Source: Bacillota bacterium (GTDB lineage Bacteria; Bacillota; Clostridia; Christensenellales; SZUA-584). From it: a DNA stretch of 64,000 nt. The position numbers were made by a program, and so were the translations under genes. Where the stretch lies: contig JAEWBO010000034.1 of the NCBI GenBank assembly GCA_023391105.1, positions 30,457 to 94,456 of the forward strand. The letters are read 5' to 3'. Shown piece after piece: positions 27,022-36,162 of this stretch. Position 1 is the stretch's first letter; every line of letters starts with the position of its first letter. Under the pieces are notes generated by a model, which searched no databases, had not been told where the DNA came from, and saw only the letters and a list, made by a program, of their open reading frames with translations.

Positions 27022-30000
27022 ATGGATTTATTAACACAGGCAATTATTGAAATTGTTAATCAAAAAGCCTCGCAGGACTGCTTTGGAATGTCTATTGCGA
27101 GTTTGCCGGATTTTGATTATGAGGGGCTTGTACGGGGAATCTCGACCCCTAAGTCGCTTGAGCTATACTTCCTGGGCTTTAGTCAGGAGGCAACGCGGCC
27201 CTTACAGTTACAGCTTGCTGATACGGAGCATTGCAAATTCTTCTATACAGTTGAGGAAGCCGAGGAATCCAGGAATCAGGGGCTTGAAGATACCTGTCGA
27301 TTACTCATCATAAAGAATCAAGAGCTGGAAAAACTATCATCTCTTAGATGGTATGAAATAATTGATATGGAGCAGGTTTATCGTCACAGTTGCTTTATTG
27401 TAGAAAGGCATCTCAAGGCAAACGCTTCAACAAATAGCACAATAACAGATTTACTCAAGGCGTTAAGGCGCAAGGATATTATTGGTATATTGAATTTTGA
27501 ACGGGTTATCCGTTATCTTAGTGCGCTTATTGAGGCAGAGTTTACTAGTTTACCGTATACAGTTATAGATAAGCTATACCTGCTTGGGCTTTGTCGTGAT
27601 AATGATTTTTGCGCTCTGCCCTGCACAGTTGATGACTTCCGTAAAAAAATTAAAAACAATTTTGACTTAGTGAGGCGTATATCCAAGCTGGAGCAGAAAG
27701 AAAGGAGCAATATCGCAGCCTTTTCAGCAAAGCATCCAGGCAATACTCTTGTCGATGCCATTTTGGATTATTATCAGACGGCGGACGAGAAGCTATTATG
27801 TAGGATGGAGCGTACTGAGGTTGAGAAAATATTAAAGAGTGTCAAGTCGGATTCAAATAAAAAAGCTCCACTTAAAAGCAAAAAATCAGAGGGGTCCAGT
27901 CCCACTGTCGGCGGTGCGCAGCTTATATTTAATGAAAACGACGCGTTGATTGACGAAATACTCGAGACTGCGAAAGAGGATGTTGATGAGCGCGAGGATG
28001 CAGGCAAACGAGTTACTGTCCAGATTCAAGCAGGAGAGCTGAAAATAAATATTCCTGTTGAACCTGTTACAGAAGCGCTTGCAGAGCGAGGCGAGGCAAG
28101 GGTGCCGTATGGCGGAATTTTGTATGCTGAGGTAGCTAACCCTAAGGATGCACTTGAAGATTTCGAAAAATATGATTGTGATTCTTTTGATGAAAAATAT
28201 GTTGATGGAATTCGCCAAGTTCTCTATAAGGCACACATCCTTTTACCGGAGGAAAGTGTTTCAAGCGCCTTTGAGCAGTTCCTCCAAGCAAGATATCAAA
28301 TCAGCATGTATGCAAAACGGCTACAGGACATGCCTATGCTTCAGGTCATCAGCAGTTATAAGCACTTTAAGGAATATCTGATGGCTTATAAGGCTTTGTT
28401 ATCCGCGATCAAGGATGATTATTCCAAGCTAAGTGAGCTTGATTCTGAGGAGATAAAAAGAATTATCTCATGCATAATTGCTTTGGATACACTTTTTATT
28501 ATTGGACGCGAAAATTCTCATGCTATTCCAATGCCATGCAATCCATTGTATTTATGGAAATATATTAAGCTCGCAGAGGAAATGCTTGAGAGCCGTGGCC
28601 TTACAGAGGAAAGTGACTGCTATCTTTCGGATAAGGATAAGGAATTTGTTCTTAGAAAGGCTACGGATATTCCCGATCCGTTAACACTAATAATGCTTCC
28701 TAAAAACTTAACAAGCGCTGAATGCCTACCTCTTGCTGGACGAATTGGCTGTATCCCAATTTACTCGACGAAACCGCAAATTAGCGATAGCAGTACGGGT
28801 ATGGAGATTGTTAAGCAGGGGATTATCAGATACATGTGTCTTTATCCACATTCGAGCATGATGCTTAGAATCTGCTTTATTAATCCTCCCTCAGTTGAAG
28901 CTGTCATTGGGATGCTAAAAAGCCTTGATAGGGATAAGGAGTTTTCATCATTTGGCTCTGTTGGCATTGATTTGACCATCTTTAGAACTAAAGAGGCTCC
29001 AAGCTCTTGGGTTGAACTCGAGGATAAATCACTTAATAATGGCGTACTCGGCAAAGTTAAAGGAAAGCGAAACGGTAGCTTCAATCTTTCCATTGTAAAT
29101 CAGGAGCTTAGCTATGATGAGGTGCTTAGACGACTTTCTAGGGAACAGCATTTCCTTGTTGTTTTTGACCCAAATGAGAAAACAGTAGAAACTGCGAGAA
29201 ACAGCCGAAATATCCACATTCATCCGCTTTGTGTACCAAAGGTATATGAATATAAAAAGCTCAGCGGAAAGGTCGCCATCCGCCCTGCAAATGAGGGTGA
29301 GCTTTTTGCTGACTATGCCAATATTGTGGAAAAGCTGTATAATCAGCCCTCTGCATTTGGGCAACGAAATGTATTCGACCATTCTCCTATTACAGAGGAA
29401 ACCTATAAGCAGTTTTTGAGCAAAACGGACTGGCTTATGCTACTTGACCAGAGCTTAAAAAGCTGGGATATCTGCTTACGCTCTACGAGTGAAAAGCTCT
29501 ATTATAAAGGCTATGATTATCGTTCCGCTGGAATCTACTCGAAAAACAGCAAAAAATTCGTGATGGGCTATAAGGACATTATAGCAAGGTGCGGAAACTA
29601 TATTCCAAATGAAAAGGGTGTTCAGGATGTTATTGCTGCTATCCGAGCAATTAACGAGGATGGCTTGCTTAGCATTGCGTCTCATTCCACCAATCAAATA
29701 TTTGACCTCAGACATGGAAAAGGCAGTTTAGGCCTTGCTATTGCTGCAATAAAATATAAAACTCATTATCCAAATTCAATTTTGGTCGGGCTAGATACGC
29801 AACTTGCCCGTGAGTGGCTTTCTGATAGAGAGGATGGCAGTTTGCCAGATTTGGTGGGGTTGCGTCTAGATGATGAATATGAGCCGAGCATTGACATTAT
29901 TGAAGTGAAGACCTATGAGGATGGTGCATATAAGGTTGAAAATAATTTCATTTCAGGTCATGCCGTAGAGCAGGCGGCGATATTAGATGAGTTGCTCAAG

Positions 30001-31581
30001 GAGATTTTTGGCTCGGCAGAAAGACTTACTACTGTATCACGGCGCGAAATTCTTCGTGAGCAAGTATTTGAGAGTGTCTTTGGCTCTGATTATGAACCGG
30101 ATAAAAAACAGGAGTTGAGTGAATGGCTTAACAAACTGTTTGCGGGACAGTTCTTAATCAAGACAAATAGGACCATTTGCCATATCGACTTTAATGGGGC
30201 AACCAGTCACTGCTGTGAGTATAGGGGGGCTGAACAGTTTAGTAACGCTGTATTTATCTTAGATAAGATCGGACATACAGAAATCCAGAAAATCCTTACC
30301 TCCTCGCTTACAGCAAAGGAAGTTACCTGCTCATTGCCAGAAGAGCCCATTAGAAAAGCGGATATAATGCAAGTTAAACAAGAGGTGGCTATACGCTCTG
30401 ATGAATATAGCAGCAAGCGTTCAGCTATTGCTCAAGGTCATAAAACAGATGATGATTTTATTCCTATTACACTCAGTAAAACTGAGCCTGATGAAGAATT
30501 AAAGGAAAAATGCGTTAGATTAAATATGATTCTAAAAAGCTACGGAATTAATGCCGAGCCGGTAGATGCGGAGCTAGTCCAAAAAGCAGCACGGTTTTTT
30601 CGCTTTAAACTAATATTAAAGCCGGGGGAAAGTATAAACAATCTTAAGAAAAGGCATGAGGATATTGCACGTGAGTTGGAAGCGGCGGGCGAGGTTTTTA
30701 TTGACAATATTAAGGGGACGCGCTTTGTTGGGCTTGATGTTCCTTTTTCTGATGTCAGCAAGCCTATAGCCTTATTGGAAAGCCTTTATAGACTCACAGA
30801 TCGTCAGGGTAGCTTAAATATTCTAGCGGGGCAACAGCCCGACGGGACCTACCAAAGTATAGATTTGGCAAAAGCTCCGCATATGCTAATCGCAGGAACA
30901 ACCGGCTCAGGGAAAACCATATTTCTTTATTCAATAATTGTTAGTTTATTAAGTCAGTTATCTGATGATGAGCTTGAACTCCTGATAATCGACCCCAAGC
31001 AGACCGATTTCCATTTCTTTGAGGGGCTACCTTGCCTGAGGGGAAATAGGGTTCTTGTGGATGCTGAGGCAGCATTAGAGGCCTTAGAACGAATCAATGC
31101 CGAGGATAAGGAGCAGCGCACCCTGCAAATACGAGCTGCCAACAGCCGAGACATAGATTCCTACAATGCAAAGAATCCAACCCAGAGAATGAAACGACTT
31201 GTAGTTGTAATCGACGAATATGCTGATTTAGTTCAAGCGGCGGAGCTACAGGGCAAGGAGGTTCGGAGGACCTTCGAAGCCAATTTGTGTATGCTTGCCC
31301 AAAGAGTGCGCAACCTTGGGATTCATTTAGTGATCGCTACACAGCAGCCGCGCGCTACGATTGTAACATCCTCCCTAAAGGCTGTTTTACCGTTCCGTGT
31401 ATCATTTAGGCTTCCGTCTCATGTTGATTCACAAACAATCCTCGATAGAGCGGGTGCAGAGGATTTACTCGGAAAAGGGGACATGCTAATGCAAACCGAT
31501 AGTGATTTACTGCGTTTACAGGGCTTTCATATTAGTGAAGAGGAATTGATAGATTTTTTAAAAAGCAAGAAGGAAGGTTGA
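27022..31581 (+). CDS. Large FtsK/HerA-type translocase with an internal PD-(D/E)XK-like nuclease motif (DptH-like)
   Basis: 1519 residues, ATG 27022 three bases after the previous stop. The C-terminal 270 residues are a complete FtsK-type motor: Walker A GTTGSGKT (1292-1299), IDPKQTDFHFFEGLP, Walker B VVVIDEYADL with D1398-E1399, VIATQQPRATIV, and a Lys-rich end. Residues 943-963 read PDLVGLR...IDIIEVKTY, the PD-x18-EVK spacing of a restriction-type nuclease core. The N-terminal 900 residues are unrecognised. Architecture is like DptH, the large restriction protein of Dnd systems; it would pump along DNA and cut. No Dnd modification genes are nearby. Confidence 0.65.
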   Translation: MDLLTQAIIEIVNQKASQDCFGMSIASLPDFDYEGLVRGISTPKSLELYFLGFSQEATRPLQLQLADTEHCKFFYTVEEAEESRNQGLEDTCRLLIIKNQELEKLSSLRWYEIIDMEQVYRHSCFIVERHLKANASTNSTITDLLKALRRKDIIGILNFERVIRYLSALIEAEFTSLPYTVIDKLYLLGLCRDNDFCALPCTVDDFRKKIKNNFDLVRRISKLEQKERSNIAAFSAKHPGNTLVDAILDYYQTADEKLLCRMERTEVEKILKSVKSDSNKKAPLKSKKSEGSSPTVGGAQLIFNENDALIDEILETAKEDVDEREDAGKRVTVQIQAGELKINIPVEPVTEALAERGEARVPYGGILYAEVANPKDALEDFEKYDCDSFDEKYVDGIRQVLYKAHILLPEESVSSAFEQFLQARYQISMYAKRLQDMPMLQVISSYKHFKEYLMAYKALLSAIKDDYSKLSELDSEEIKRIISCIIALDTLFIIGRENSHAIPMPCNPLYLWKYIKLAEEMLESRGLTEESDCYLSDKDKEFVLRKATDIPDPLTLIMLPKNLTSAECLPLAGRIGCIPIYSTKPQISDSSTGMEIVKQGIIRYMCLYPHSSMMLRICFINPPSVEAVIGMLKSLDRDKEFSSFGSVGIDLTIFRTKEAPSSWVELEDKSLNNGVLGKVKGKRNGSFNLSIVNQELSYDEVLRRLSREQHFLVVFDPNEKTVETARNSRNIHIHPLCVPKVYEYKKLSGKVAIRPANEGELFADYANIVEKLYNQPSAFGQRNVFDHSPITEETYKQFLSKTDWLMLLDQSLKSWDICLRSTSEKLYYKGYDYRSAGIYSKNSKKFVMGYKDIIARCGNYIPNEKGVQDVIAAIRAINEDGLLSIASHSTNQIFDLRHGKGSLGLAIAAIKYKTHYPNSILVGLDTQLAREWLSDREDGSLPDLVGLRLDDEYEPSIDIIEVKTYEDGAYKVENNFISGHAVEQAAILDELLKEIFGSAERLTTVSRREILREQVFESVFGSDYEPDKKQELSEWLNKLFAGQFLIKTNRTICHIDFNGATSHCCEYRGAEQFSNAVFILDKIGHTEIQKILTSSLTAKEVTCSLPEEPIRKADIMQVKQEVAIRSDEYSSKRSAIAQGHKTDDDFIPITLSKTEPDEELKEKCVRLNMILKSYGINAEPVDAELVQKAARFFRFKLILKPGESINNLKKRHEDIARELEAAGEVFIDNIKGTRFVGLDVPFSDVSKPIALLESLYRLTDRQGSLNILAGQQPDGTYQSIDLAKAPHMLIAGTTGSGKTIFLYSIIVSLLSQLSDDELELLIIDPKQTDFHFFEGLPCLRGNRVLVDAEAALEALERINAEDKEQRTLQIRAANSRDIDSYNAKNPTQRMKRLVVVIDEYADLVQAAELQGKEVRRTFEANLCMLAQRVRNLGIHLVIATQQPRATIVTSSLKAVLPFRVSFRLPSHVDSQTILDRAGAEDLLGKGDMLMQTDSDLLRLQGFHISEEELIDFLKSKKEG

Positions 31582-31621
31582 AATAATGCGATTTTCCGTT
31601 TTGGATGTAAGGTTGTAGTTC

Positions 31622-32329
31622 ATGGGTTGTTATTTAGAGTGTTCACTCTTTAATGCTCTTTTTATTCGAGAGTTAAAAAACCGTTTTCTCTGTGAGGTTG
31701 AGTTAGGGGGACGGGTCACTGAATGCTACGTTCCTTCGTCCTGCCGCCTTACCAATTTTCTCGAACTTGCAGGAAAGTTAGTCCTCATAAAGCCAACCAA
31801 TAGTCAGAATGCTAGAACACAATATGCTCTTGTTGCCATTCCATATAAGCAAAGCTACTTGCTTCTAAACTCCTCTTTAGCAAATCGAGTAATTGAGGGA
31901 AGTATAAAAAGTAGACGTTTTTCGTTCTTAGGGAAACGTAGTCAGATATTCAGGGAATATCGCGTTGAGAACTACAAGGCAGATTTATTTATTGCTGACT
32001 CAAGGACTATCATTGAAATAAAAAGCATTATATCAACAAGTCCAACCGCTAGTTTCCCGACAGTATATTCAGAACGCGCTATTGAACAGTTAAAAGCATT
32101 GAAGGGTTTTCTCCAAGCCGGCTATAAGACTTGCTATGTAATTGTTTCGTTGAATCCATATGTAAAGGAAGTCGTAATCGACAAACATGCAAGCTTCTTT
32201 TTGCCCTTTGCTGAATGCATAGCTCTAGGCATGATGGTTAGGGGATTCACATGCAGATTAAAGAATGATCATATTTTTATTGACAAGGAGTTTAAAGTTG
32301 CTATGGTAAAACCGCTGCATCAAAAATAA
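31622..32329 (+). CDS. SfsA-family PD-(D/E)XK nuclease
   Basis: 235 residues, close to the usual SfsA length. It follows the family pattern: KNRFLCEVELGGRVTECYVP, SSCRLTNFLELAGKLV, the nuclease core D121-x10-E132-I-K134 in IIEIKS, and FPTVYSERAIEQLKAL. E. coli SfsA is a DNA/RNA endonuclease. It sits 40 bases after the translocase gene in the same direction with no terminator between, so it looks like the last gene of the operon rather than a housekeeping copy. The ribosome site is weak (AAGG). Confidence 0.75.
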   Translation: MGCYLECSLFNALFIRELKNRFLCEVELGGRVTECYVPSSCRLTNFLELAGKLVLIKPTNSQNARTQYALVAIPYKQSYLLLNSSLANRVIEGSIKSRRFSFLGKRSQIFREYRVENYKADLFIADSRTIIEIKSIISTSPTASFPTVYSERAIEQLKALKGFLQAGYKTCYVIVSLNPYVKEVVIDKHASFFLPFAECIALGMMVRGFTCRLKNDHIFIDKEFKVAMVKPLHQK

Positions 32330-32398
32330 TAATGAATCTAAGGAATTTTAACATAGCGAAGAAATTTTACGATTACACAGAAACACCGTTTCTAGAGG

Positions 32399-32422
32399 AA
32401 CACTTGAAGGGTGTTTTTATTT
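32399..32422 (+). terminator. Terminator of the defence-like operon
   Basis: AACACTT (32399-32405) pairs with GGGTGTT (32409-32415) including two G-U pairs, loop GAA, followed by TTTATTT. Confidence 0.5.
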
Positions 32423-32515
32423 GAGCAGTTGGGATCACCTATTTGCACATTTTCATTATATGACTCCAAAGGATATAATGAAGGCAAAGATAAGCTTTGA
32501 CTGGAGGGATACGCC

Positions 32516-32692
32516 ATGAGGAATAAAAAAACAAGAATCTATCTGAGCGAAGCTGAATGGCAGATCGTTTTACATAGCCTGAACGACTATCGCAATAAGC
32601 TGATCCGGGAGAAAGGCTACTGCCCGGATGTCGTGAACGAGGTTCTGGCTAAGGTAATGAACGCCCGGAAGAAAAGAATTAAAGTTGCATAA
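32516..32692 (+). CDS. Small ICE protein upstream of parA
   Basis: 58 residues from ATG 32516 with GGAGGG in front. The protein is basic and helical: IYLSEAEWQIVLHSLNDYR, then KGYCPDVVNEVLAKVM and a Lys/Arg-rich tail. Small proteins of this type often precede parA in Firmicutes conjugative elements; the function is unknown. It marks the start of the ICE backbone after the cargo. Confidence 0.6.
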   Translation: MRNKKTRIYLSEAEWQIVLHSLNDYRNKLIREKGYCPDVVNEVLAKVMNARKKRIKVA

Positions 32693-32708
32693 GCCCCTTC
32701 ACACATAG

Positions 32709-32743
32709 GCCGTCTGTTCTTTTTTGAGGATAGGCGGCTTTTT
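32709..32743 (+). terminator. Terminator before parA
   Basis: GCCGTCT (32709-32715) pairs with AGGCGGC (32732-32738) with one T-G pair, followed by five T. Confidence 0.55.
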
Positions 32744-32758
32744 ATATTCCTCCGTTAC

Positions 32759-32786
32759 ATAGCCGTCCGCTACATCGTGGGCGGCT
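32759..32786 (+). promoter_or_regulatory. Second hairpin in the parA leader
   Basis: TAGCCGTCC pairs with GGGCGGCTA over a 10-base loop and resembles the preceding terminator stem; no T-run follows. It lies about 10 bases before the parA ribosome site (AAGGAGG) and could affect translation or be a partition site half. Confidence 0.35.
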
Positions 32787-32813
32787 AAATCTATGAAAAG
32801 GAGGAAACCCGCA

Positions 32814-33635
32814 ATGTCGGAAACCAAGGTGATCGCCATTGCCAACCAAAAGGGTGGCGTTGGAAAGACCACCACGGCGGCGAATCTCGGTATTGGCCTT
32901 GCCATGCTTGGGAAAAAGGTGCTGCTGGTGGACGCGGACCCCCAGGCCGATCTGACAACCTCTCTCGGCTGGCCGGATCAGGACAGTCTGCCCGTTACAC
33001 TCGCTGACCTCATGGAAAAGGTCATGGACGACGAACCCATCGCCCTAAAGGAAGGTGTACTGCACCACGACGAGGGCATTGACCTCATCCCGTCGGGCAT
33101 CGAGCTTTCGGCCATGGAAATGACGCTGGTTAATGCCATGAGCCGGGAATTTACGCTGCGCACCTATCTTGAGGACATCAAGCGCGATTACGAGTATGTC
33201 CTCATTGACTGTATGCCGTCGCTCGGGATGATAACCATCAACGCGCTGGCGGCGGCGGACAGCGTTATCATTCCCGTTCAGGCCCACTATCTGCCGGCCA
33301 AGGGTATGACGCAGCTCATGCGCACCATCGGCAAGGTGCGAAAGCAAATCAATCCTCATCTGAAGGTGGAGGGCATCCTGCTCACGCTGGCGGACATGCG
33401 CACCAAACTTGCCCGTACCACGGCGGACACGCTCAGGCAGGGCTACGGCAGCGTACTGAGGATTTTCAAAACGGAAATCCCTATCGGTGTCAAGGCGGCT
33501 GAAACCACCGCCGCAGGCAAGAGCATTTTTGCCTACGACAAAAACGGTAAGGTGGCCCAGGCATATGCCGCGTTTGCAAAGGAGGTGGTTTCAGGTGGCG
33601 AAAGAACTAAAGCTAAACCTGCCCTCAGTCGATGA
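32814..33635 (+). CDS. parA: ParA-type partition ATPase
   Basis: 273 residues from ATG 32814, with AAGGAGG 9 bases upstream. Deviant Walker A KGGVGKTTTAANLG, switch regions VDADPQADLTTSLGW and LIDCMPSLGMI. Soj-type ATPase that segregates or stabilises the excised circular form of the element, with ParB. The next gene starts 41 bases before its end. Confidence 0.9.
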   Translation: MSETKVIAIANQKGGVGKTTTAANLGIGLAMLGKKVLLVDADPQADLTTSLGWPDQDSLPVTLADLMEKVMDDEPIALKEGVLHHDEGIDLIPSGIELSAMEMTLVNAMSREFTLRTYLEDIKRDYEYVLIDCMPSLGMITINALAAADSVIIPVQAHYLPAKGMTQLMRTIGKVRKQINPHLKVEGILLTLADMRTKLARTTADTLRQGYGSVLRIFKTEIPIGVKAAETTAAGKSIFAYDKNGKVAQAYAAFAKEVVSGGERTKAKPALSR

Positions 33636-34524
33636 TCTGTTTTCTACGCAGGAGGATCGCGACGACGCGCAGCGCGAGAAGGTCATGCAGATACCGCTTG
33701 CCGACATCAGCGGCTTTCCCAACCACCCCTTTAAGGTGCGGATGGACGAAGCCATGCAGGAAATGGCGCAGAGCGTCAAGGAATACGGCATGCTGGTTCC
33801 CGCCCTGGTGCGCCCCAAGGAAGGCGGCGGGTATGAAATGGTGGCCGGACACCGGCGCAAGGCGGCAAGCGAGCTTGCGGGCGTTGAAACCATTCCCTGT
33901 ATCGTCCGCAGCCTGACCGACGATGAGGCCACGATCATCATGGTGGACAGCAACTTGCAGCGTGAGCGTATCCTGCCCTCTGAAAAGGCGTTTGCCTATA
34001 AGATGAAACTGGAGGCCATGAAACGGCAGGGGCAAAGGAGTGATTTAACTTCCACGCCAATGGCGCGGAAGTTAAAAGGCAAGGAATCAGCCGAGGTCAT
34101 TGGCGATGCGGCTGGCGAAAGCAAAGACCAAGTACGCCGATATATCCGCTTGACCGAGCTTGAGCCGCCTATGCTGGACATGGTTGACGAGAATAAAATC
34201 GCTTTCCGGCCCGCTGTAGAGCTATCCTACCTGCCGAAAGAGCAGCAGAAAGCCCTGTTTGACACCATGGAGAGCGAGGACTGTACCCCGTCGCTGGCCC
34301 AGGCCATCAAGATGAAGCAGTTTTCGCAGGAGGGACGGTTGAACGAGGACGTTATCCTCTCTATCTTATCCGAGGAAAAGCCTAACCAGAAAGAACAATT
34401 CAAAATGCCCAGGGAGCGTATCAGCAAGTATTTTCCACCGGGGACGCCCGCTCAGAAGATCGAGGATACCATTATCAAGGCGTTGGAGTTGTACCGCAAG
34501 CGGAAGCGAGATATGGAACGCTGA
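33595..34524 (+). CDS. parB: ParB-type partition protein
   Basis: 309 residues from GTG 33595, chosen for AAGGAGG at 33579-33585 and because homology begins with the adjacent residues. ParB/Sulfiredoxin-like N-terminal domain: IPLADISGFPNHPFKVR, EMVAGHRRKAASELAG and NLQRERILPSEKAFAYK, followed by a helix-turn-helix around IGDAAGESKDQVRRYIRL. It binds centromere-like sites and works with ParA. Its end reads KRKRDMER, one of several ICE proteins here that finish in -ER. Confidence 0.88.
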   Translation: MAKELKLNLPSVDDLFSTQEDRDDAQREKVMQIPLADISGFPNHPFKVRMDEAMQEMAQSVKEYGMLVPALVRPKEGGGYEMVAGHRRKAASELAGVETIPCIVRSLTDDEATIIMVDSNLQRERILPSEKAFAYKMKLEAMKRQGQRSDLTSTPMARKLKGKESAEVIGDAAGESKDQVRRYIRLTELEPPMLDMVDENKIAFRPAVELSYLPKEQQKALFDTMESEDCTPSLAQAIKMKQFSQEGRLNEDVILSILSEEKPNQKEQFKMPRERISKYFPPGTPAQKIEDTIIKALELYRKRKRDMER

Positions 34525-34670
34525 TCTTTCCGACAAGGGAGAAGTCTGCCTATTTTTAGACCGGTTTGTGGTCAAGTGTTCCCCTCCCCACACCCCACCC
34601 CTCGAAAACCTGCCGTACCAGCCGAAAAAAGAAATAGTCAGTCAATAGAACTTAGGAGGTTATTTTAGAC

Positions 34671-35441
34671 ATGAAGCTGTTAAGAAACAAATTCGTCATC
34701 GGAATCTTGTGCATTGTGCTGGCGCTGCTGTTCGCTTTTGTCGCGCTGCCCGCGCTGACGGGAAGTGGAAAAAGTGAGACAGTGAGCGTCCTGCGCATGA
34801 CCCAAACTGTGAGCGAAGGGACGCAACTCACCGCCGATATGGTGGAGACAGTGGGTGTACCAAAAAATCTTGTGGAGAACGGCATGAGCGAACACTCGGC
34901 GGCTGTCGGCAAATACGCTGCGGCTGAACTGTACGCCGGGGATTACCTTACGACCGAAAAGCTGACCGCCACGCTTACGGAACAAAATCTTTTTTCGGCG
35001 GGTACGGATAAACGCAAAATGGTGATATCCGTCACTCTGCCGTCTCTGGCCTCCGGCGTGTCCGGGCGTCTGCTTCCCGGAGATATTGTGAGCGTCATCG
35101 CCATTCCGCAGGGCACCGTCAATCAAACGCTGGGCGTGGAACCGGGCGAAGCATCGGAAACAACCACCACTGGCGCGTATATCGATCCGGTGCTTGCCCA
35201 CATTGAGGTGTGCATGGTTACGACGAGCACTGGATCAGACGCCAGCGTGGAAGCGCAGCCGGACGAAGATAGCAAAAATACGCTTCCCGTTACCGTCTCC
35301 TTCTATGCCACCGAGGAACAGGCGCTGAAGCTGGCCGAGCTGGAGCAGACAGGCGCTATTCATCTCGCGTTCGTCGCCCGTGGAAACGCAGTTTCGGAAT
35401 ATGTATCCGATAGCGTGCTGGTGGGAACGGAGGTGGACTGA
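34671..35441 (+). CDS. CpaB/RcpC-like SAF-domain pilus assembly protein
   Basis: 256 residues; TAGGAGG site. One N-terminal membrane helix (about 7-30) is followed by a SAF domain: VSEGTQLTADMVETVGVPKN and LYAGDYLTTEKL. Then comes an RcpC-type domain containing SGRLLPGDIVSVIAIPQG. CpaB stabilises Tad/Flp pilus assembly at the envelope. It opens a run of Tad-like genes. Confidence 0.78.
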   Translation: MKLLRNKFVIGILCIVLALLFAFVALPALTGSGKSETVSVLRMTQTVSEGTQLTADMVETVGVPKNLVENGMSEHSAAVGKYAAAELYAGDYLTTEKLTATLTEQNLFSAGTDKRKMVISVTLPSLASGVSGRLLPGDIVSVIAIPQGTVNQTLGVEPGEASETTTTGAYIDPVLAHIEVCMVTTSTGSDASVEAQPDEDSKNTLPVTVSFYATEEQALKLAELEQTGAIHLAFVARGNAVSEYVSDSVLVGTEVD

Positions 35442-35442
35442 C

Positions 35443-36162
35443 ATGGTTTTCGCCATATGGGGACGCGACGGCACGGGCAAAAGCACGCTGGCCGACGCGC
35501 TGGGACGGATGTTTTCAAATAATGGCGTGACGGCCATCATCGACACCGACCTGACACAGCCGACACTGCCCGCACGGATAATCGGGAAGAAACTAAGCGC
35601 GGAAGCATCGCTTGGCAAAGCCATATCGGGCATGGGCGCAGATGACGCCGCCAAATACCTGCATCAGCATCCCAAAATGAAACGGCTCTTTTATGCAGGA
35701 CTGACCGCTCAGGACGAATACCTGTCCTACGAGCTGGGGCTGGACGCGACCGACGCGGCGAAGGATTTCATGCAGCGCTGCACGGCGGTGGCGGATACGG
35801 TTATCCTTGACCTGTCGGGGCAGCGCACAGATCCCTTCGTACCCAACGCACTGTCCGGCGCGGACAAAATCATTGTCCCCATCACGCCGAACGTTCAGGG
35901 AGTGTGCTGGTTCAATGCCGTCAAACCACTTCTTGAGGCCATGAATGCGGCAGGCCGCGTACTGCCCGTTGCGGCAATGGCGGACAGACAGCACGATCTG
36001 TTCGTTGTGGAAAAAGCGGCGGATATGCGGTTCATCGCGGCGCTGCCGTATGTACGGGAATTCCGGCAGAACGGTGCGGATGCCGGCACGACGCCGGCCG
36101 CAGCGCGTTACGCCAAGCAAGTACAGAAAATATTCGGGATGCTGCGGGAGGTGAAAGCATGA
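35443..36162 (+). CDS. TadZ/CpaE-like ATPase
   Basis: 239 residues from ATG 35443, behind GGAGGTG. P-loop GRDGTGKSTLADALG, then IDTDLTQPTLPARI; a MinD/ParA-type ATPase without a receiver domain. In Tad systems TadZ places the pilus machinery at the cell surface. It overlaps the CpaF gene by four bases (ATGA). Confidence 0.75.
   Translation: MVFAIWGRDGTGKSTLADALGRMFSNNGVTAIIDTDLTQPTLPARIIGKKLSAEASLGKAISGMGADDAAKYLHQHPKMKRLFYAGLTAQDEYLSYELGLDATDAAKDFMQRCTAVADTVILDLSGQRTDPFVPNALSGADKIIVPITPNVQGVCWFNAVKPLLEAMNAAGRVLPVAAMADRQHDLFVVEKAADMRFIAALPYVREFRQNGADAGTTPAAARYAKQVQKIFGMLREVKA

Noticed and set aside
21995..31581. Canonical Druantia or Dnd-Dpt system
   Set aside because: DruE (large DUF1998 helicase) and dndBCDE are not in the window, so neither name applies as it stands.
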